Source: an uncultured Lachnospiraceae bacterium (GTDB lineage: Bacteria > Bacillota > Clostridia > Lachnospirales > Lachnospiraceae). From it: 64,000 nucleotides of DNA. The translations under genes and the position numbers were made by a program. This document shows, in pieces, positions 25,934-34,710 of the stretch; within the stretch, counting starts at the first letter, position 1, and every line of letters begins with the position of its first letter. The DNA lies in contig CALWLH010000037.1 in NCBI GenBank assembly GCA_944381475.1, positions 1-64,000 on the forward strand, given 5' to 3'. The notes beneath the pieces were generated by a model, which did not search any database, was not told the DNA's origin, and worked only from the letters and a program-made list of their open reading frames with translations.

Positions 25934-25960
25934 CCCGTCGGAATCCCCCTCCGGCGGGTT
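25934..25960 (+). terminator. Hairpin in the ispE leader, possible terminator or attenuator
   Basis: CCCGTCGG (25934-25941) pairs with CCGGCGGG (25951-25958) with one G-U pair and a nine-base loop. Only TTT follows directly, with a longer T run at 25975-25980. With the promoter at 25747 it would define a transcript of about 180 nt. Confidence 0.45.
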
Positions 25961-26063
25961 TGCTGTGTTCTGGGTTTTTTAAGTTTATGCTTGCCAAACG
26001 CTGGATAATATGTATAATAGATTGTATAAAAATCAGTACAAATATTGGTATGAGGTATTACGA

Positions 26064-26957
26064 GTGGATTACATCAGGTTAAAGGCTAGGGCAAAGATCA
26101 ATCTGGCGCTGGATGTGCTGGGAACCCGGCCCAACGGATATCATGATGTGCGGATGATTATGCAGAGCATTGGCATCTATGACAGTCTGGATATGAAAAA
26201 AACAGAGAAGCCTGGAATATGGCTGGATTCGAATCGGAGGTTTCTGGCTTCGGCGGAAAATAACCTGGCGTACCGGGCGGCAAAGCTTTTGATGGATGAA
26301 TTTCAGCTGGACGAGGGAGTGAAGATTTTTCTGTATAAATACATTCCCATATCCGCTGGCTTGGCCGGCGGCAGTACGGATGCGGCGGCGGTGCTTTACG
26401 GCATGAACCGGATGTTCAGGCTTGGTCTTACGGATCTGGAGCTGCGGGAAAGGGGGGCAAAGCTGGGAGCGGATGTACCCTTCTGCCTTATGAGGGGAAC
26501 CGTTCTGGCAGAGGGAGTGGGAGAAATCCTGACGCCTCTGACGCCCTGCCCGGACTGTAAAGTGATTATTGCCAAGCCTGCAGTGAGTGTTTCTACCAGA
26601 ACCGTGTATGAGGCGCTGGATGAAATACAGATCAGTGCCCACCCGGATATAGATGGTATGATAAGGGCGATAGAGGCAGGGGATCTAAAAAGCGTGGCGT
26701 CCCTTATGGGAAATGTGCTGGAGGAGGTAACCATCCCCAGGCATCCGGTGATTAAGGATATCAAGCAGAAGCTGGTGGAGAATGGAGCCATGGGAGCGAT
26801 GATGAGCGGAAGCGGTCCCACGGTGTTTGGACTTTTTTCCGATGAAGAGAAGGCCGGCCTTGCTTACAGGGCATTACGGGAAAGTCATCTGGCGGCGCAG
26901 GTATATTTGACAGATTTGTATCAGGAAAGGAAAAGAAGAATTTCGGGGGTTTTATAA
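26064..26957 (+). CDS. ispE: 4-diphosphocytidyl-2-C-methyl-D-erythritol kinase
   Basis: 297 aa GHMP kinase of the MEP isoprenoid pathway, phosphorylating CDP-ME at the 2-hydroxyl. The N terminus DYIRLKARAKINLALDV contains the catalytic Lys region, PISAGLAGGSTDAAAVL is the ATP-binding motif near residue 95, and GAMMSGSGPTVFGLF is motif 3. GTG 26064 has GAGG eight bases upstream and matches the usual family start; ATG 26010 would add 18 residues without a ribosome site. Confidence 0.9.
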   Translation: MDYIRLKARAKINLALDVLGTRPNGYHDVRMIMQSIGIYDSLDMKKTEKPGIWLDSNRRFLASAENNLAYRAAKLLMDEFQLDEGVKIFLYKYIPISAGLAGGSTDAAAVLYGMNRMFRLGLTDLELRERGAKLGADVPFCLMRGTVLAEGVGEILTPLTPCPDCKVIIAKPAVSVSTRTVYEALDEIQISAHPDIDGMIRAIEAGDLKSVASLMGNVLEEVTIPRHPVIKDIKQKLVENGAMGAMMSGSGPTVFGLFSDEEKAGLAYRALRESHLAAQVYLTDLYQERKRRISGVL

Positions 26958-26973
26958 GAAAGGCGGAAAGCAG

Positions 26974-27666
26974 ATGCAGGAAGATAAAATTGAGGAATAT
27001 TTGAAGATTAACATGAGCTCATATCTGCCGCTGCGGGATATTGTATTTAACACCCTGCGCCAGGCTATTTTAAAAGGTGAGCTGGCGCCGGGAGAGAGGC
27101 TGATGGAGGTGAGCTTGGCGCAGAAGCTGGGCGTCAGCAGAACGCCGGTGAGGGAGGCCATCCGGAAGCTGGAGCTGGAGGGGTTGGTGCTGATGATCCC
27201 CAGGCGGGGGGCAGAGGTGGCCAGAATCTCCGAGAAAAGTCTCAGGGATGTGCTGGAGGTTAGACGGGGGCTGGAGGATCTGGCAGTGGAGCTGGCTTGT
27301 GCCCGGATCACCGAGAGCCAGATAGTGGAGCTGAAAAAGGCGAATGTGAATTTTGAAAACTCCCTGACAAGCAACGATGTAACCGCCATAGCTGAGGCAG
27401 ACGAGCGTTTTCACGAGATTATTTACAGGGCTACCGGAAACGATAAGCTGGTACAGGTGATCAGCAATATCAAGGAGCAGATGTACCGTTATCGGCTGGA
27501 ATATATTAAGGACAGCGCGAAGCGCCAGGCTTTAGTGGGTGAACACAAGGAGATTGTGGCGGCATTGGAGCGCAGAAATCTCTTGGAGGCAAAGGAGCGG
27601 ATGCGCCGGCATATTGAAAATCAGGAAATTACGGTGATCAATAATATCAAAGGCTCAAGCGGATGA
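26974..27666 (+). CDS. GntR family regulator, FadR/FCD subfamily
   Basis: 230 aa. The winged helix-turn-helix includes LPLRDIVFNTLRQAILKGEL and MEVSLAQKLGVSRTPVREAI (residues about 14-75). The C-terminal FCD helical domain carries the metal-ligand pattern typical of this family (DERFHEIIYRATGN and a late HIENQ). The effector, probably a small carboxylate, is unknown. It begins 16 bases after ispE and is likely cotranscribed. Confidence 0.88.
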   Translation: MQEDKIEEYLKINMSSYLPLRDIVFNTLRQAILKGELAPGERLMEVSLAQKLGVSRTPVREAIRKLELEGLVLMIPRRGAEVARISEKSLRDVLEVRRGLEDLAVELACARITESQIVELKKANVNFENSLTSNDVTAIAEADERFHEIIYRATGNDKLVQVISNIKEQMYRYRLEYIKDSAKRQALVGEHKEIVAALERRNLLEAKERMRRHIENQEITVINNIKGSSG

Positions 27667-27698
27667 TACCAGGGCCGAAGATGTTGCGCCCCGGTATC
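27665..27698. terminator. Hairpin between convergent regulator and spoIIR genes
   Basis: GATACC (27665-27670) pairs with GGTATC (27693-27698), with inner GGG/CCC pairs. It lacks a clear T tract. It lies between the GntR stop and the spoIIR stop. Confidence 0.4.
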
Positions 27699-27710
27699 AA
27701 AAAGCGGTGG

Positions 27711-28403
27711 TTATTCAAAAAACCAGTTGAGAAAGGTCAGGTAACGGAAACGGAAAACCGTTTTTGGAGTTTCCTCCTCCTGAAATAGAGACTGGTAGGT
27801 TTCCGGCTGCAGATCCTCCTCCAGGGTATCCAGCGCATCGTTTGAAACGGTGACGGTGGAGGCATCTATAAAGCAAAGAGAGGGATAAAGCACGCACCAC
27901 CAGTTATGTCCCTGGGCCTCTCCGATGCAGACGCGGAGGGCATCGTATTCTCCCGCAGGAAAGGTCAGCGCCCCGTAGGTTTTGACAGGAAAAAAATCTT
28001 TGGAGAGGCTGACGGAGACTGGGCTTTCGTCTCCAAGGGCCCGGAGGGTTTCTGCCGCTGTTTCCCCGATGGAGGGCAGGTGTTCTTTGATCAGCGCCAT
28101 GGCCTCCTCCTTTGTGGAGGCCTCTTCCATAAAGGTGCTGATCTGGGAAAGCACTGCATCCCGCACCAGGAGCTTGTGATTTTGGTCTGTTTCGTTGTCG
28201 CTGGCTGCCAGCACATGGAGACGAAGCACGTGTTCGGAAAGATCCTGCTGGATGCGGCGGTTTCTCAGACCCGGGTACAGCTGCAAAAGAAGGAGGGTGC
28301 CTATAAAGAGCACCATGAGCGCCCATTTATTTTTTTTCCTTCGGAGAGGAACGGGTTTGGACAGATAAACGTTCCGGGTAAGCTTTTTGTTATGGAAAAT
28401 CAT
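27711..28403 (-). CDS. spoIIR: Stage II sporulation protein R
   Basis: 230 aa. A membrane/signal segment (about residues 27-44) is followed by the SpoIIR core: LRLHVLAASDNETDQNHKL, VRDAVL, SVSLSKDFFPVKTYG, FPAGEYDALRVCIGEAQGHN and WWCVLYPSLCF. SpoIIR is made in the forespore under sigma F and signals across the septum to SpoIIGA, which then activates sigma E. AAGGAGTGATC precedes the ATG. It shows the host makes endospores. Transcribed away from the DUF1934 gene. Confidence 0.93.
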   Translation of the reverse strand: MIFHNKKLTRNVYLSKPVPLRRKKNKWALMVLFIGTLLLLQLYPGLRNRRIQQDLSEHVLRLHVLAASDNETDQNHKLLVRDAVLSQISTFMEEASTKEEAMALIKEHLPSIGETAAETLRALGDESPVSVSLSKDFFPVKTYGALTFPAGEYDALRVCIGEAQGHNWWCVLYPSLCFIDASTVTVSNDALDTLEEDLQPETYQSLFQEEETPKTVFRFRYLTFLNWFFE

Positions 28404-28538
28404 TGATCACTCCTTATAAATGGTAATCCGGTCAGGCCGGCTTTGGTTTATGTGGAGTTTTTCCATTTTTTGGAAATATATGCCCATTCGGGTAAAAAAA
28501 AGAAGGACAGCACAGAGGTGCTTTAGGTAGAGAAGGAT

Positions 28539-28955
28539 ATGAAAAAACCAGTAAAGGTACGTATATATGGCATTCAGGAAATTGACGGAGAGAAGCAGGA
28601 GCAGGAGGTAATGACCGAGGGACAGTATTATGTTCAGGACGGCAAGCATTTCCTGCTTTACGAGGAGGTTCTGGAGGATAATCAGAAGGTGCGCACCATT
28701 CTAAAGGATAGCCAAAAATTTATTGAGGTTGTGAAGAACGGATATCTCTCGGTGAAGATGCGTTTTTTAGAGCAGGGTTCCTTTAACAGCCTGTATGAAA
28801 CTCCCATGGGAAATGTGAGCCTGCGCACGGTGACAAAGAAAATAAACAGAACCTTCAGTCAGGAAAAGATGTTGTGGGAGCTGCACTATTCTGTTTATAT
28901 GGATGGGCAGTATATCAGCGAAAATATTCTTGGAATAGATATGGAGTTTGTTTGA
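28539..28955 (+). CDS. DUF1934 domain-containing protein (YwiB-like)
   Basis: 138 aa, predicted calycin-like beta barrel across the whole length (KKPVKVRIYGIQEIDGE, EGQYYVQDGKHFLLYEE, MRFLEQGSFNSLYETPMG, LWELHYSVYMDGQYISEN). The family is common in Firmicutes and has no established biochemical role. The family call rests on overall pattern. Divergent from spoIIR. Confidence 0.8.
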   Translation: MKKPVKVRIYGIQEIDGEKQEQEVMTEGQYYVQDGKHFLLYEEVLEDNQKVRTILKDSQKFIEVVKNGYLSVKMRFLEQGSFNSLYETPMGNVSLRTVTKKINRTFSQEKMLWELHYSVYMDGQYISENILGIDMEFV

Positions 28956-29062
28956 TATATGGAGATTGAGGTCCAAACTGCCGGTGGCGGCGAAGGTTGG
29001 ATTCATCAAGCAAAACGAAAGGAAAAGTTCCAGGGACAGGGGTTTTTGGAACAGGTGCAGCC

Positions 29063-29506
29063 ATGGGCAGAAGCCGAAGTCAGGCAATTGTGGTGCGGGG
29101 AGACCGGATTCTTATGGTAAAGCATACCATGGAGGGCAGGGATTTTTACTGTCTTCCCGCCGGGGGCATCGAGGCTGGAGAGTCCCCGGAGGATGCGGCC
29201 CTCAGGGAGCTTTTTGAGGAGGCCGGTGTACGGGGGCGGATTTTGCAGCGCACAGCCAGCTGCCTGAAGGCCGACCGGGAGAGCGAGGTGCATTCCTTTT
29301 GGGTGGAAATACCGGAGAATGCGGTTGCCCTGCCTGGGCTGGATCCGGAGCTGTCTCCTGAGAAGCAGACCATCACCGGGGTTGCCTGGATGCGGCTGGA
29401 GGAGCTGAGCCAGCTGGATCAGATTTATTTATGGTGCTCCGGGTTAAAGACCATCCCCGTTTTTTATGAAAAGTTAAACCAGATGAAAAAAAATCAGCAA
29501 GCATAA
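29063..29506 (+). CDS. NUDIX hydrolase
   Basis: 147 aa from ATG 29063; a longer form from TTG 28997 is open but adds low-complexity residues. The Nudix box fits Gx5Ex7REUxEExGU completely (LPAGGIEAGESPEDAALREL followed by FEEAGV), so Mg2+-dependent hydrolysis of a nucleoside diphosphate-linked substrate is predicted. Substrate unknown. Confidence 0.88.
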   Translation: MGRSRSQAIVVRGDRILMVKHTMEGRDFYCLPAGGIEAGESPEDAALRELFEEAGVRGRILQRTASCLKADRESEVHSFWVEIPENAVALPGLDPELSPEKQTITGVAWMRLEELSQLDQIYLWCSGLKTIPVFYEKLNQMKKNQQA

Positions 29507-29521
29507 TTGTAACATAGAGCA

Positions 29522-29556
29522 GGGGCTGCCTGTGTGGATTTTACACAGGCAGCCCC
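29522..29556. repeat. Perfect 14-base inverted repeat
   Basis: GGGGCTGCCTGTGT (29522-29535) and ACACAGGCAGCCCC (29543-29556) flank a seven-base loop. It sits between the Nudix stop and the next ribosome site GGAGGAG at 29566. There is no T tract after it on the + strand, so it may be an mRNA processing or stability hairpin rather than a terminator. Confidence 0.75.
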
Positions 29557-29579
29557 ATATATAATGGAGGAGAAAATTT

Positions 29580-30002
29580 ATGAAAAAGCTGGACAACGAT
29601 CTGATGCAAGGCTCGCTGCAAAAGCTGTGCCAGCCGGGAGAGCATTTTCTGTACCCGGTGTACTGCGGGTTTGGAAGTCCCACGAAATTCAGCACCAGCG
29701 CCATGAACAATTCATACGGCTTTATTGCCGTCACTAATCAGCGCAGAATTCTGATCACACAGTTTAATGCGCTGGCAGTGAAGCGGGGAGAAGCGGCCCT
29801 GCCTCTAAGTCTTTTAAAATCTGTGAAGATCGGAAAGAACCTTTTTGGCCAGTACAGTCTCAAGCTGATTTTCTCCTATCAGGGAAAGGAGGAGCAGGTG
29901 CGCTGCACCATCAGCAGAAATGTGTACGGTATGGGGATCAAGAATCAGAGCAGCAATTTGGATGGACTGCTGGGGGTACTAAATAGCCTTGGGAAGGGGT
30001 GA
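29580..30002 (+). CDS. Hypothetical protein, possible PH-like fold
   Basis: 140 aa with a strong GGAGGAG ribosome site. Alternating strands (GEHFLYPVYCGF, YGFIAVTNQRRILITQFN, LPLSLLKSVKIGKNLFGQYSLKLIFS) resemble bacterial PH/GRAM-like domains. There is no signal peptide or membrane segment. I do not recognise a specific family. It is convergent with murG, with only three bases between stops. Confidence 0.6.
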   Translation: MKKLDNDLMQGSLQKLCQPGEHFLYPVYCGFGSPTKFSTSAMNNSYGFIAVTNQRRILITQFNALAVKRGEAALPLSLLKSVKIGKNLFGQYSLKLIFSYQGKEEQVRCTISRNVYGMGIKNQSSNLDGLLGVLNSLGKG

Positions 30003-30005
30003 TTA

Positions 30006-31073
30006 TCAATTCCCGCAGGCCTCATTGATCAGCTTCATCACCGCAGAAATGCCGTTGTTTAAGGGGCTGTTTTCCATGGCCTTCCTGTAGATCTGGCGGT
30101 TGTCGAAAACCTCTCTGATGGCGGCAGTGAGGGTTTCGGGGGTCATCTCCTCCTCCTTCAGAACATAGGAGTAGCCCTGCTTTTTAAAGGAGTCCGCGTT
30201 TAAAATCTGGTCTCCCCGGCTGACCTTTGCAGACAGAGGAACCAGAATATTGGGTTTGTGCAGCGCCAGAAGCTCGCAGATGGAGTTGGCGCCCGCCCGG
30301 GACAGAACGATGTCCGCAGCCGCAAACAGATCCTTTAACTGCTGGCTGATGTATTCAAACTGCGCATAGCCGGGGGTGTCCTTTAAAGCATCATCCAGAT
30401 TTCCTTTTCCGCAGAGATGAATCACCTGAAAGTCTTTTAAAAGCTCCGGAAGAGCCGCCCGCAGGTTCTGATTGATAATCCGGGAGCCAAGACTCCCCCC
30501 CATCATCATCAGAACCGGCTTTTCCGTGGAAAGTCCGGTAAATTTCAGGCCCTCCATGCGGTTTCCAGAAAGAAGCTCCTTACGAATGGGGGAGCCGGTG
30601 AGAACCCCCTTGTCCTTTGGCAGGTGCTCTAGGGCTTCCGGAAAGTTTGCGCAGACCTTTCTGGCAGAGGGAATGCAGATTTTGTTTGCGAGGCCGGGAC
30701 TCATATCCGACTCATGGATGATCACCGGAACCCTGTAATGCTTTGCCGCCAGCACCACCGGCACTGCCACAAAGCCGCCCTTAGAAAAAAGCACATCCGG
30801 CTGATAATCCCTGATGAGGCGTTTTGCCTGAGAAAAGCCCTTGACGACCCGAAAAGGGTCTGTAAAGTTTTTTAGATCAAAATAGCGGCGGAATTTTCCC
30901 GTGGCGATTCCGTCATAGGGAACCCCCTCTGCCTCCATCAGCCTCCGTTCGATACCCTCATAGGAGCCAATGTAGCGGATCTCATGGCCCGCCTCCCGAA
31001 GGGCAGGAAGCAGGGCACTGTTTGGCGTCACATGACCGGCAGTACCTCCGCCGGTCAAAATGATTTTTTTCAT
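30006..31073 (-). CDS. murG: UDP-GlcNAc:lipid I N-acetylglucosaminyltransferase (MurG)
   Basis: 355 aa GT28 glycosyltransferase making lipid II at the inner membrane face. The N-terminal loop ILTGGGTAGHVTPNSALLPA, SKGGFVAVPVVLAAK, IHESDMSPGLANKI and the C-terminal SRAGANSICELLAL are MurG signatures. ATG 31073 (minus strand) follows AAAGGGAGG. It lies downstream of a TSCPD gene and not in a cell-wall/division cluster, as occurs in some Lachnospiraceae. Confidence 0.9.
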   Translation of the reverse strand: MKKIILTGGGTAGHVTPNSALLPALREAGHEIRYIGSYEGIERRLMEAEGVPYDGIATGKFRRYFDLKNFTDPFRVVKGFSQAKRLIRDYQPDVLFSKGGFVAVPVVLAAKHYRVPVIIHESDMSPGLANKICIPSARKVCANFPEALEHLPKDKGVLTGSPIRKELLSGNRMEGLKFTGLSTEKPVLMMMGGSLGSRIINQNLRAALPELLKDFQVIHLCGKGNLDDALKDTPGYAQFEYISQQLKDLFAAADIVLSRAGANSICELLALHKPNILVPLSAKVSRGDQILNADSFKKQGYSYVLKEEEMTPETLTAAIREVFDNRQIYRKAMENSPLNNGISAVMKLINEACGN

Positions 31074-31086
31074 AGAAAGCCTCCCT

Positions 31087-31329
31087 TTACGCAAGAGCCT
31101 GCTCAATGGCCTTTGCCAGCTGATCCGGGCAGGAGGTGCCTCTGCCGTTGCAGTTGATTCCCTTTAACCGGCGCACCGCCTCCTTTGCATCCATTCCCTC
31201 CACCAGCGCAGCCACGCCCTGGGTGTTTCCGTTGCAGCCCCCCACAAACTGTACATGGGTCAGCTTGCCGTCCTGGATGTCAAAGTTGATTGCTCTGGAA
31301 CAGGTTCCCTTTGTTGTATATGTATGCAT
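31087..31329 (-). CDS. TSCPD domain-containing protein (TIGR03905-like)
   Basis: 80 aa single-domain protein with conserved cysteines: KGTCSRAINFDIQDGKL, GGCNGNTQG, and GINCNGRGTSCPDQLAKAI, whose TSCPD sequence names the family. The same domain is fused to some ribonucleotide reductases; the free-standing form has no established function. It lies 13 bases upstream of murG on the same strand. Confidence 0.85.
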   Translation of the reverse strand: MHTYTTKGTCSRAINFDIQDGKLTHVQFVGGCNGNTQGVAALVEGMDAKEAVRRLKGINCNGRGTSCPDQLAKAIEQALA

Positions 31330-31596
31330 GAAAATGCCTCCTTAGAAATAAGTATTTTTCGCTTAAGAAAGGAAGGTATGGGATCTGTTTGTTCAGTGAT
31401 ATAATCCATTCGGTGTTTCATAAGCGAAATCATGGAGACATCGTACCATATTCCGGGAAAAAAAGCAATGTGGGACGCATCCGGCGCTCCTAAAAAATAT
31501 GCCGAATCCTACAGGAATTTGACGGCGAGATATGAATTGGAAAAGCAGACAAGCTATGCTATGATGGGGCAAATGCCGGGGTGAATAAGCAGAAGG

Positions 31597-32424
31597 ATGG
31601 CTGCAGGCCGAAAAACCCCGGCAATGCCGACAAAGCAATCTGACCTGCAGCAGATGGGGTATATGTTAATTGAATTTTTCAGTAAGAGCATGGCAGTTTA
31701 TCTGATGGTCCTTGTGAGCATCCTGGGGGTGCTTGGACGGGCCATGGCGGGACGGAGATGCAGGAAGCTTTCACATCAGGCAAAGGATTTGGTGCTGGCA
31801 AAGGACCGGGATTTAAAGCAGCTGCGGGTGCGGTTTGAGAGCGCCTACAGGCTAAACCATGGAAAGGTTCAGGCAGAAACACTGGTACATAGTCAGATGT
31901 CCCAATATCGTATGCTGGGCGTATCCATGGGCAGACTGGAGTATGGGGACAGGGCGGCTGCCCTTTTGTGTCTGGCGCTGGGTTTTTCTGGCTTTGGGGT
32001 GCTGTTTACAGCGGGCCAGAGCATGGAGACCTGTGTAAGGATTTTGTTCTGGAGTCTGGGGCTGGCATCTGCATCGTTGCTGCTGGGAATGATTCTGGGA
32101 TATCACAGCATAGAGGCTGTTTGCGACCACCTGACGGACTATCTGGAGCATTCTCTGGCTGCAAGGCTTTCTATGGAGCAGGAGCAGCGAAGCACCTCCT
32201 CTGTCAGAGCAGGAATGCGGGATGATCTGTTTATGAAGAAGGAGGAGCCGGAGGAGACGGGGCTGGAGCTTTATCAGGAGCCCGCCGCCCAGATTGCCGC
32301 CACCATCGAAAAAGAACCCAGGCCCCGGGTGGAACGGGAAACCTCTGGACGGCGCCTGTCAGACAGGGATGAGCAGATTATCGCTGATGTGCTGAAGGAG
32401 TATCTGGGAGGAAAGTATTCCTAG
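31597..32424 (+). CDS. Hypothetical membrane protein
   Basis: 275 aa. Hydrophobic segments lie at about residues 30-48, 122-140 and 150-170, with a charged cytoplasmic stretch between the first and second. The C-terminal 90 residues are hydrophilic and end in DEQIIADVLKEYLGGKY. The start is uncertain: ATG 31597, 31624 or 31654 lack a clear ribosome site. I recognise no family. The 31330-31596 gap upstream holds no supported gene. Confidence 0.55.
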   Translation: MAAGRKTPAMPTKQSDLQQMGYMLIEFFSKSMAVYLMVLVSILGVLGRAMAGRRCRKLSHQAKDLVLAKDRDLKQLRVRFESAYRLNHGKVQAETLVHSQMSQYRMLGVSMGRLEYGDRAAALLCLALGFSGFGVLFTAGQSMETCVRILFWSLGLASASLLLGMILGYHSIEAVCDHLTDYLEHSLAARLSMEQEQRSTSSVRAGMRDDLFMKKEEPEETGLELYQEPAAQIAATIEKEPRPRVERETSGRRLSDRDEQIIADVLKEYLGGKYS

Positions 32425-32554
32425 AAGGTCAGATGCAGCCAAATCCATTTTAAAAATATGCTGACTGGAGGTTTGTATCTGCGCCAATAACGCTTATATG
32501 GGGATGAGCATGGGATACATAAACCATTTTTATGGGAAATTTTAAGGAAAAAGG

Positions 32555-32584
32555 TTGAAATCATGACTGTTTCTGATATATAAT
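32555..32584 (+). promoter_or_regulatory. Sigma-A promoter of pgi
   Basis: TTGAAA at 32555-32560 and TATAAT at 32579-32584 with an 18-base spacer, 46 bases before ATG 32630. Confidence 0.75.
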
Positions 32585-32629
32585 AGTACCGTTTTGGGAG
32601 GAAGTTTATAGATCAGAAAGGAGTCATTT

Positions 32630-33976
32630 ATGGCTAAGGTAACGTTTGATTATTCTAAGGCGGGACAGTTCGTGTCTGTCGAGGAGCTTCAGAATATCAG
32701 GAAGGCAGCAGAGACAGCAAAGGAAACGCTGGTGGGAAAGACTGGTGCAGGCAGCGATTTTCTGGGATGGATCGACCTCCCGGTAAACTATGACAGAGAG
32801 GAATTTGAGCGCATTCAGGCGGCGGCAAAGAAAATCCAGTCGGATTCGGATGTGCTGATTGTGATTGGCATCGGCGGCTCCTATCTGGGGGCCAGAGCGG
32901 CTATAGAATTTTTGAGACACAGCTTTTACAATAATCTTCCAAAGGAAGTGAGAAAGACCCCGGAGATCTATTATGCGGGCAACAGTATCAGCGGCACCTA
33001 TTTAAAGCATCTGACACAGCTTGTGGAGGGTAAAGATTTTTCTGTCAATGTAATCTCAAAGTCCGGCACCACCACGGAGCCGGCCATCGCGTTCCGGGTT
33101 TTTAAGGAAATCCTGGAATCCCGTTACGGCAAGAAGGAGGCGGCAAAGAGGATCTACGCCACCACAGACAAAGCCAAGGGCGCATTAAAGAAGCTGGCAA
33201 CAGAGGAAGGATATGAGACCTTCGTTGTCCCCGATGATGTGGGCGGACGCTACTCCGTGCTCACCGCAGTGGGCCTGCTGCCCATCGCAGTCAGCGGCGC
33301 AGATATCACAAAGCTGATGGAGGGCGCCGCCAGCGCCCGGGAAGAGGCGTTAAACGCTCCTTTTGAGGAAAATTCAGCCATGCTCTATGCAGCCGCAAGA
33401 AATATCCAGTATTTGAAGGGCAAGTCTATTGAGATTACCTGCAATTATGAGCCCAGCCTTCACTATGTATCCGAGTGGTGGAAGCAGCTCTTTGGCGAAA
33501 GCGAGGGCAAGAATAACCGGGGCTTATTCCCCGCTTCCGTGGATCTTACCACGGACCTCCACTCCATGGGCCAGTTTATCCAGGAGGGCTCCCGTCTGAT
33601 GTTTGAAACCGTCATCTGTGTGGATCAGCCCACCGAAAGCCTTACCATCCAGAAGGAGGAGGTTGACCTGGACGGCTTAAACTACCTTGCAGGTAAGGAT
33701 ATGGATTTTGTAAATAAGAGCGCGATGAATGGAACAATCCTGGCCCATACCGATGGGGATGTGCCCAACTTTATGGTTCATGTACCTGCGCAGAACGAGT
33801 TTTACTTGGGCCAGCTCTTCTACATGTATGAGTTTGCCTGCGGCGTCAGCGGGTATATGCTGGGCGTAAATCCCTTCAACCAGCCCGGCGTGGAGAGCTA
33901 CAAGCGCAATATGTTCGCGCTTCTTGGAAAGCCCGGCTACGAGAATGAGCGGGAGGAGCTTCTGGCCCGGCTGTAA
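32630..33976 (+). CDS. pgi: Glucose-6-phosphate isomerase
   Basis: 448 aa, the length of the short Firmicutes Pgi. [34 protein letters not shown], the [17 protein letters not shown] signature and GCVSG-like C-terminal [19 protein letters not shown] are present. It interconverts glucose 6-phosphate and fructose 6-phosphate. GAAAGGAG precedes ATG 32630; it has its own promoter and terminator, so it is probably monocistronic. Confidence 0.95.
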   Translation: MAKVTFDYSKAGQFVSVEELQNIRKAAETAKETLVGKTGAGSDFLGWIDLPVNYDREEFERIQAAAKKIQSDSDVLIVIGIGGSYLGARAAIEFLRHSFYNNLPKEVRKTPEIYYAGNSISGTYLKHLTQLVEGKDFSVNVISKSGTTTEPAIAFRVFKEILESRYGKKEAAKRIYATTDKAKGALKKLATEEGYETFVVPDDVGGRYSVLTAVGLLPIAVSGADITKLMEGAASAREEALNAPFEENSAMLYAAARNIQYLKGKSIEITCNYEPSLHYVSEWWKQLFGESEGKNNRGLFPASVDLTTDLHSMGQFIQEGSRLMFETVICVDQPTESLTIQKEEVDLDGLNYLAGKDMDFVNKSAMNGTILAHTDGDVPNFMVHVPAQNEFYLGQLFYMYEFACGVSGYMLGVNPFNQPGVESYKRNMFALLGKPGYENEREELLARL

Positions 33977-34012
33977 GGAAAAACTGAGACTTTAGGAGAT
34001 CAAACATTTTTA

Positions 34013-34041
34013 CCCCCTGTGACATCCACAGGGGGATTTTT
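34013..34041. terminator. Rho-independent terminator of pgi
   Basis: CCCCCTGTG (34013-34021) pairs perfectly with CACAGGGGG (34027-34035) around a five-base loop, with T residues at 34037-34041. A T tract also lies on the left, so it could work for the minus-strand gene too. Confidence 0.85.
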
Positions 34042-34293
34042 GTGAGATAAGCCCGGAGGGCGGCCCATCAAAGACCAATCCCAAGTCATGCTTACGCAAA
34101 AACTATAGCAGCAAAAGCTTTGGGAAGGCCCGCCGCAGATACTGACGGCCCTGTCGGGGCTGAAAAAGAACGAAAATGGGCTGGTTATCAGCAAATTTGG
34201 AAATTTCGTGAAAAATAAATAAAAACGGGCGGTATTTTGGAGAATGAAAATATGTTTTGTCAAGGAAATATGGGTATTTTGCAGGGCTTGTCC

Positions 34294-34569
34294 CTAGAAA
34301 TGTACAGTTGTTTCGGTGAAGCAAAGGGCATCCGGCTCAAAGGCAGAGAGGCTGATGCTTTTTGCCCGCTTCATGAGATATTTGTAGCGCATCTGCGCCG
34401 CGTTCAGGTCGAAAATGCAGCTGTCAATCAGGCTGGGGTCTACTGCATGCTCAAAATTCTGAAAGGCCTGATCCATGTCCCGCTGCGCAGCCTGGATCTC
34501 ATACATCAATGACAGCTGTTCCTCCGATTCCTTTTTTTTACAAAAGAACTTTACAAATGGTAAAATCAT
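34294..34569 (-). CDS. DUF2508 (YaaL-like) protein
   Basis: 91 aa. The central part (YEIQAAQRDMDQAFQNFEHA, then VDPSLIDSCIFDLNAAQMRY and KYLMKRAK) fits the small helical YaaL/DUF2508 family usually found near recR in Firmicutes. AAGGAGTGATC lies upstream of the ATG on the minus strand. Here it stands alone, divergent from the Tad operon. Function unknown. Between it and the pgi terminator (34042-34293) I see no gene. Confidence 0.7.
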   Translation of the reverse strand: MILPFVKFFCKKKESEEQLSLMYEIQAAQRDMDQAFQNFEHAVDPSLIDSCIFDLNAAQMRYKYLMKRAKSISLSAFEPDALCFTETTVHF

Positions 34570-34626
34570 TTTTATAGATCACTCCTTTTTGAATCCTATT
34601 ATGCCCCTCTTGGCAGAATCTTATTC

Positions 34627-34654
34627 TTGACATTTCCAAAAAATGCATTAAAAT
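34627..34654 (+). promoter_or_regulatory. Sigma-A promoter of the Tad pilus operon
   Basis: TTGACA at 34627-34632 and TAAAAT at 34649-34654 with a 16-base spacer. It precedes the first Tad gene by about 57 bases. Confidence 0.7.
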
Positions 34655-34710
34655 GTGTGTCACAGAAAAACAATACTTAAAAATCTACCATCACAGCGAT
34701 ATATATACTG

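Noticed and set aside
25754-26008. An 84-codon + strand open frame before ispE
   Set aside because: It starts between the -35 and -10 elements of the promoter and crosses the leader hairpin; no ribosome site.
34000-34324. Minus-strand open frames between pgi and the DUF2508 gene
   Set aside because: They overlap the pgi terminator or the DUF2508 gene end, lack ribosome sites and show no recognisable motif.
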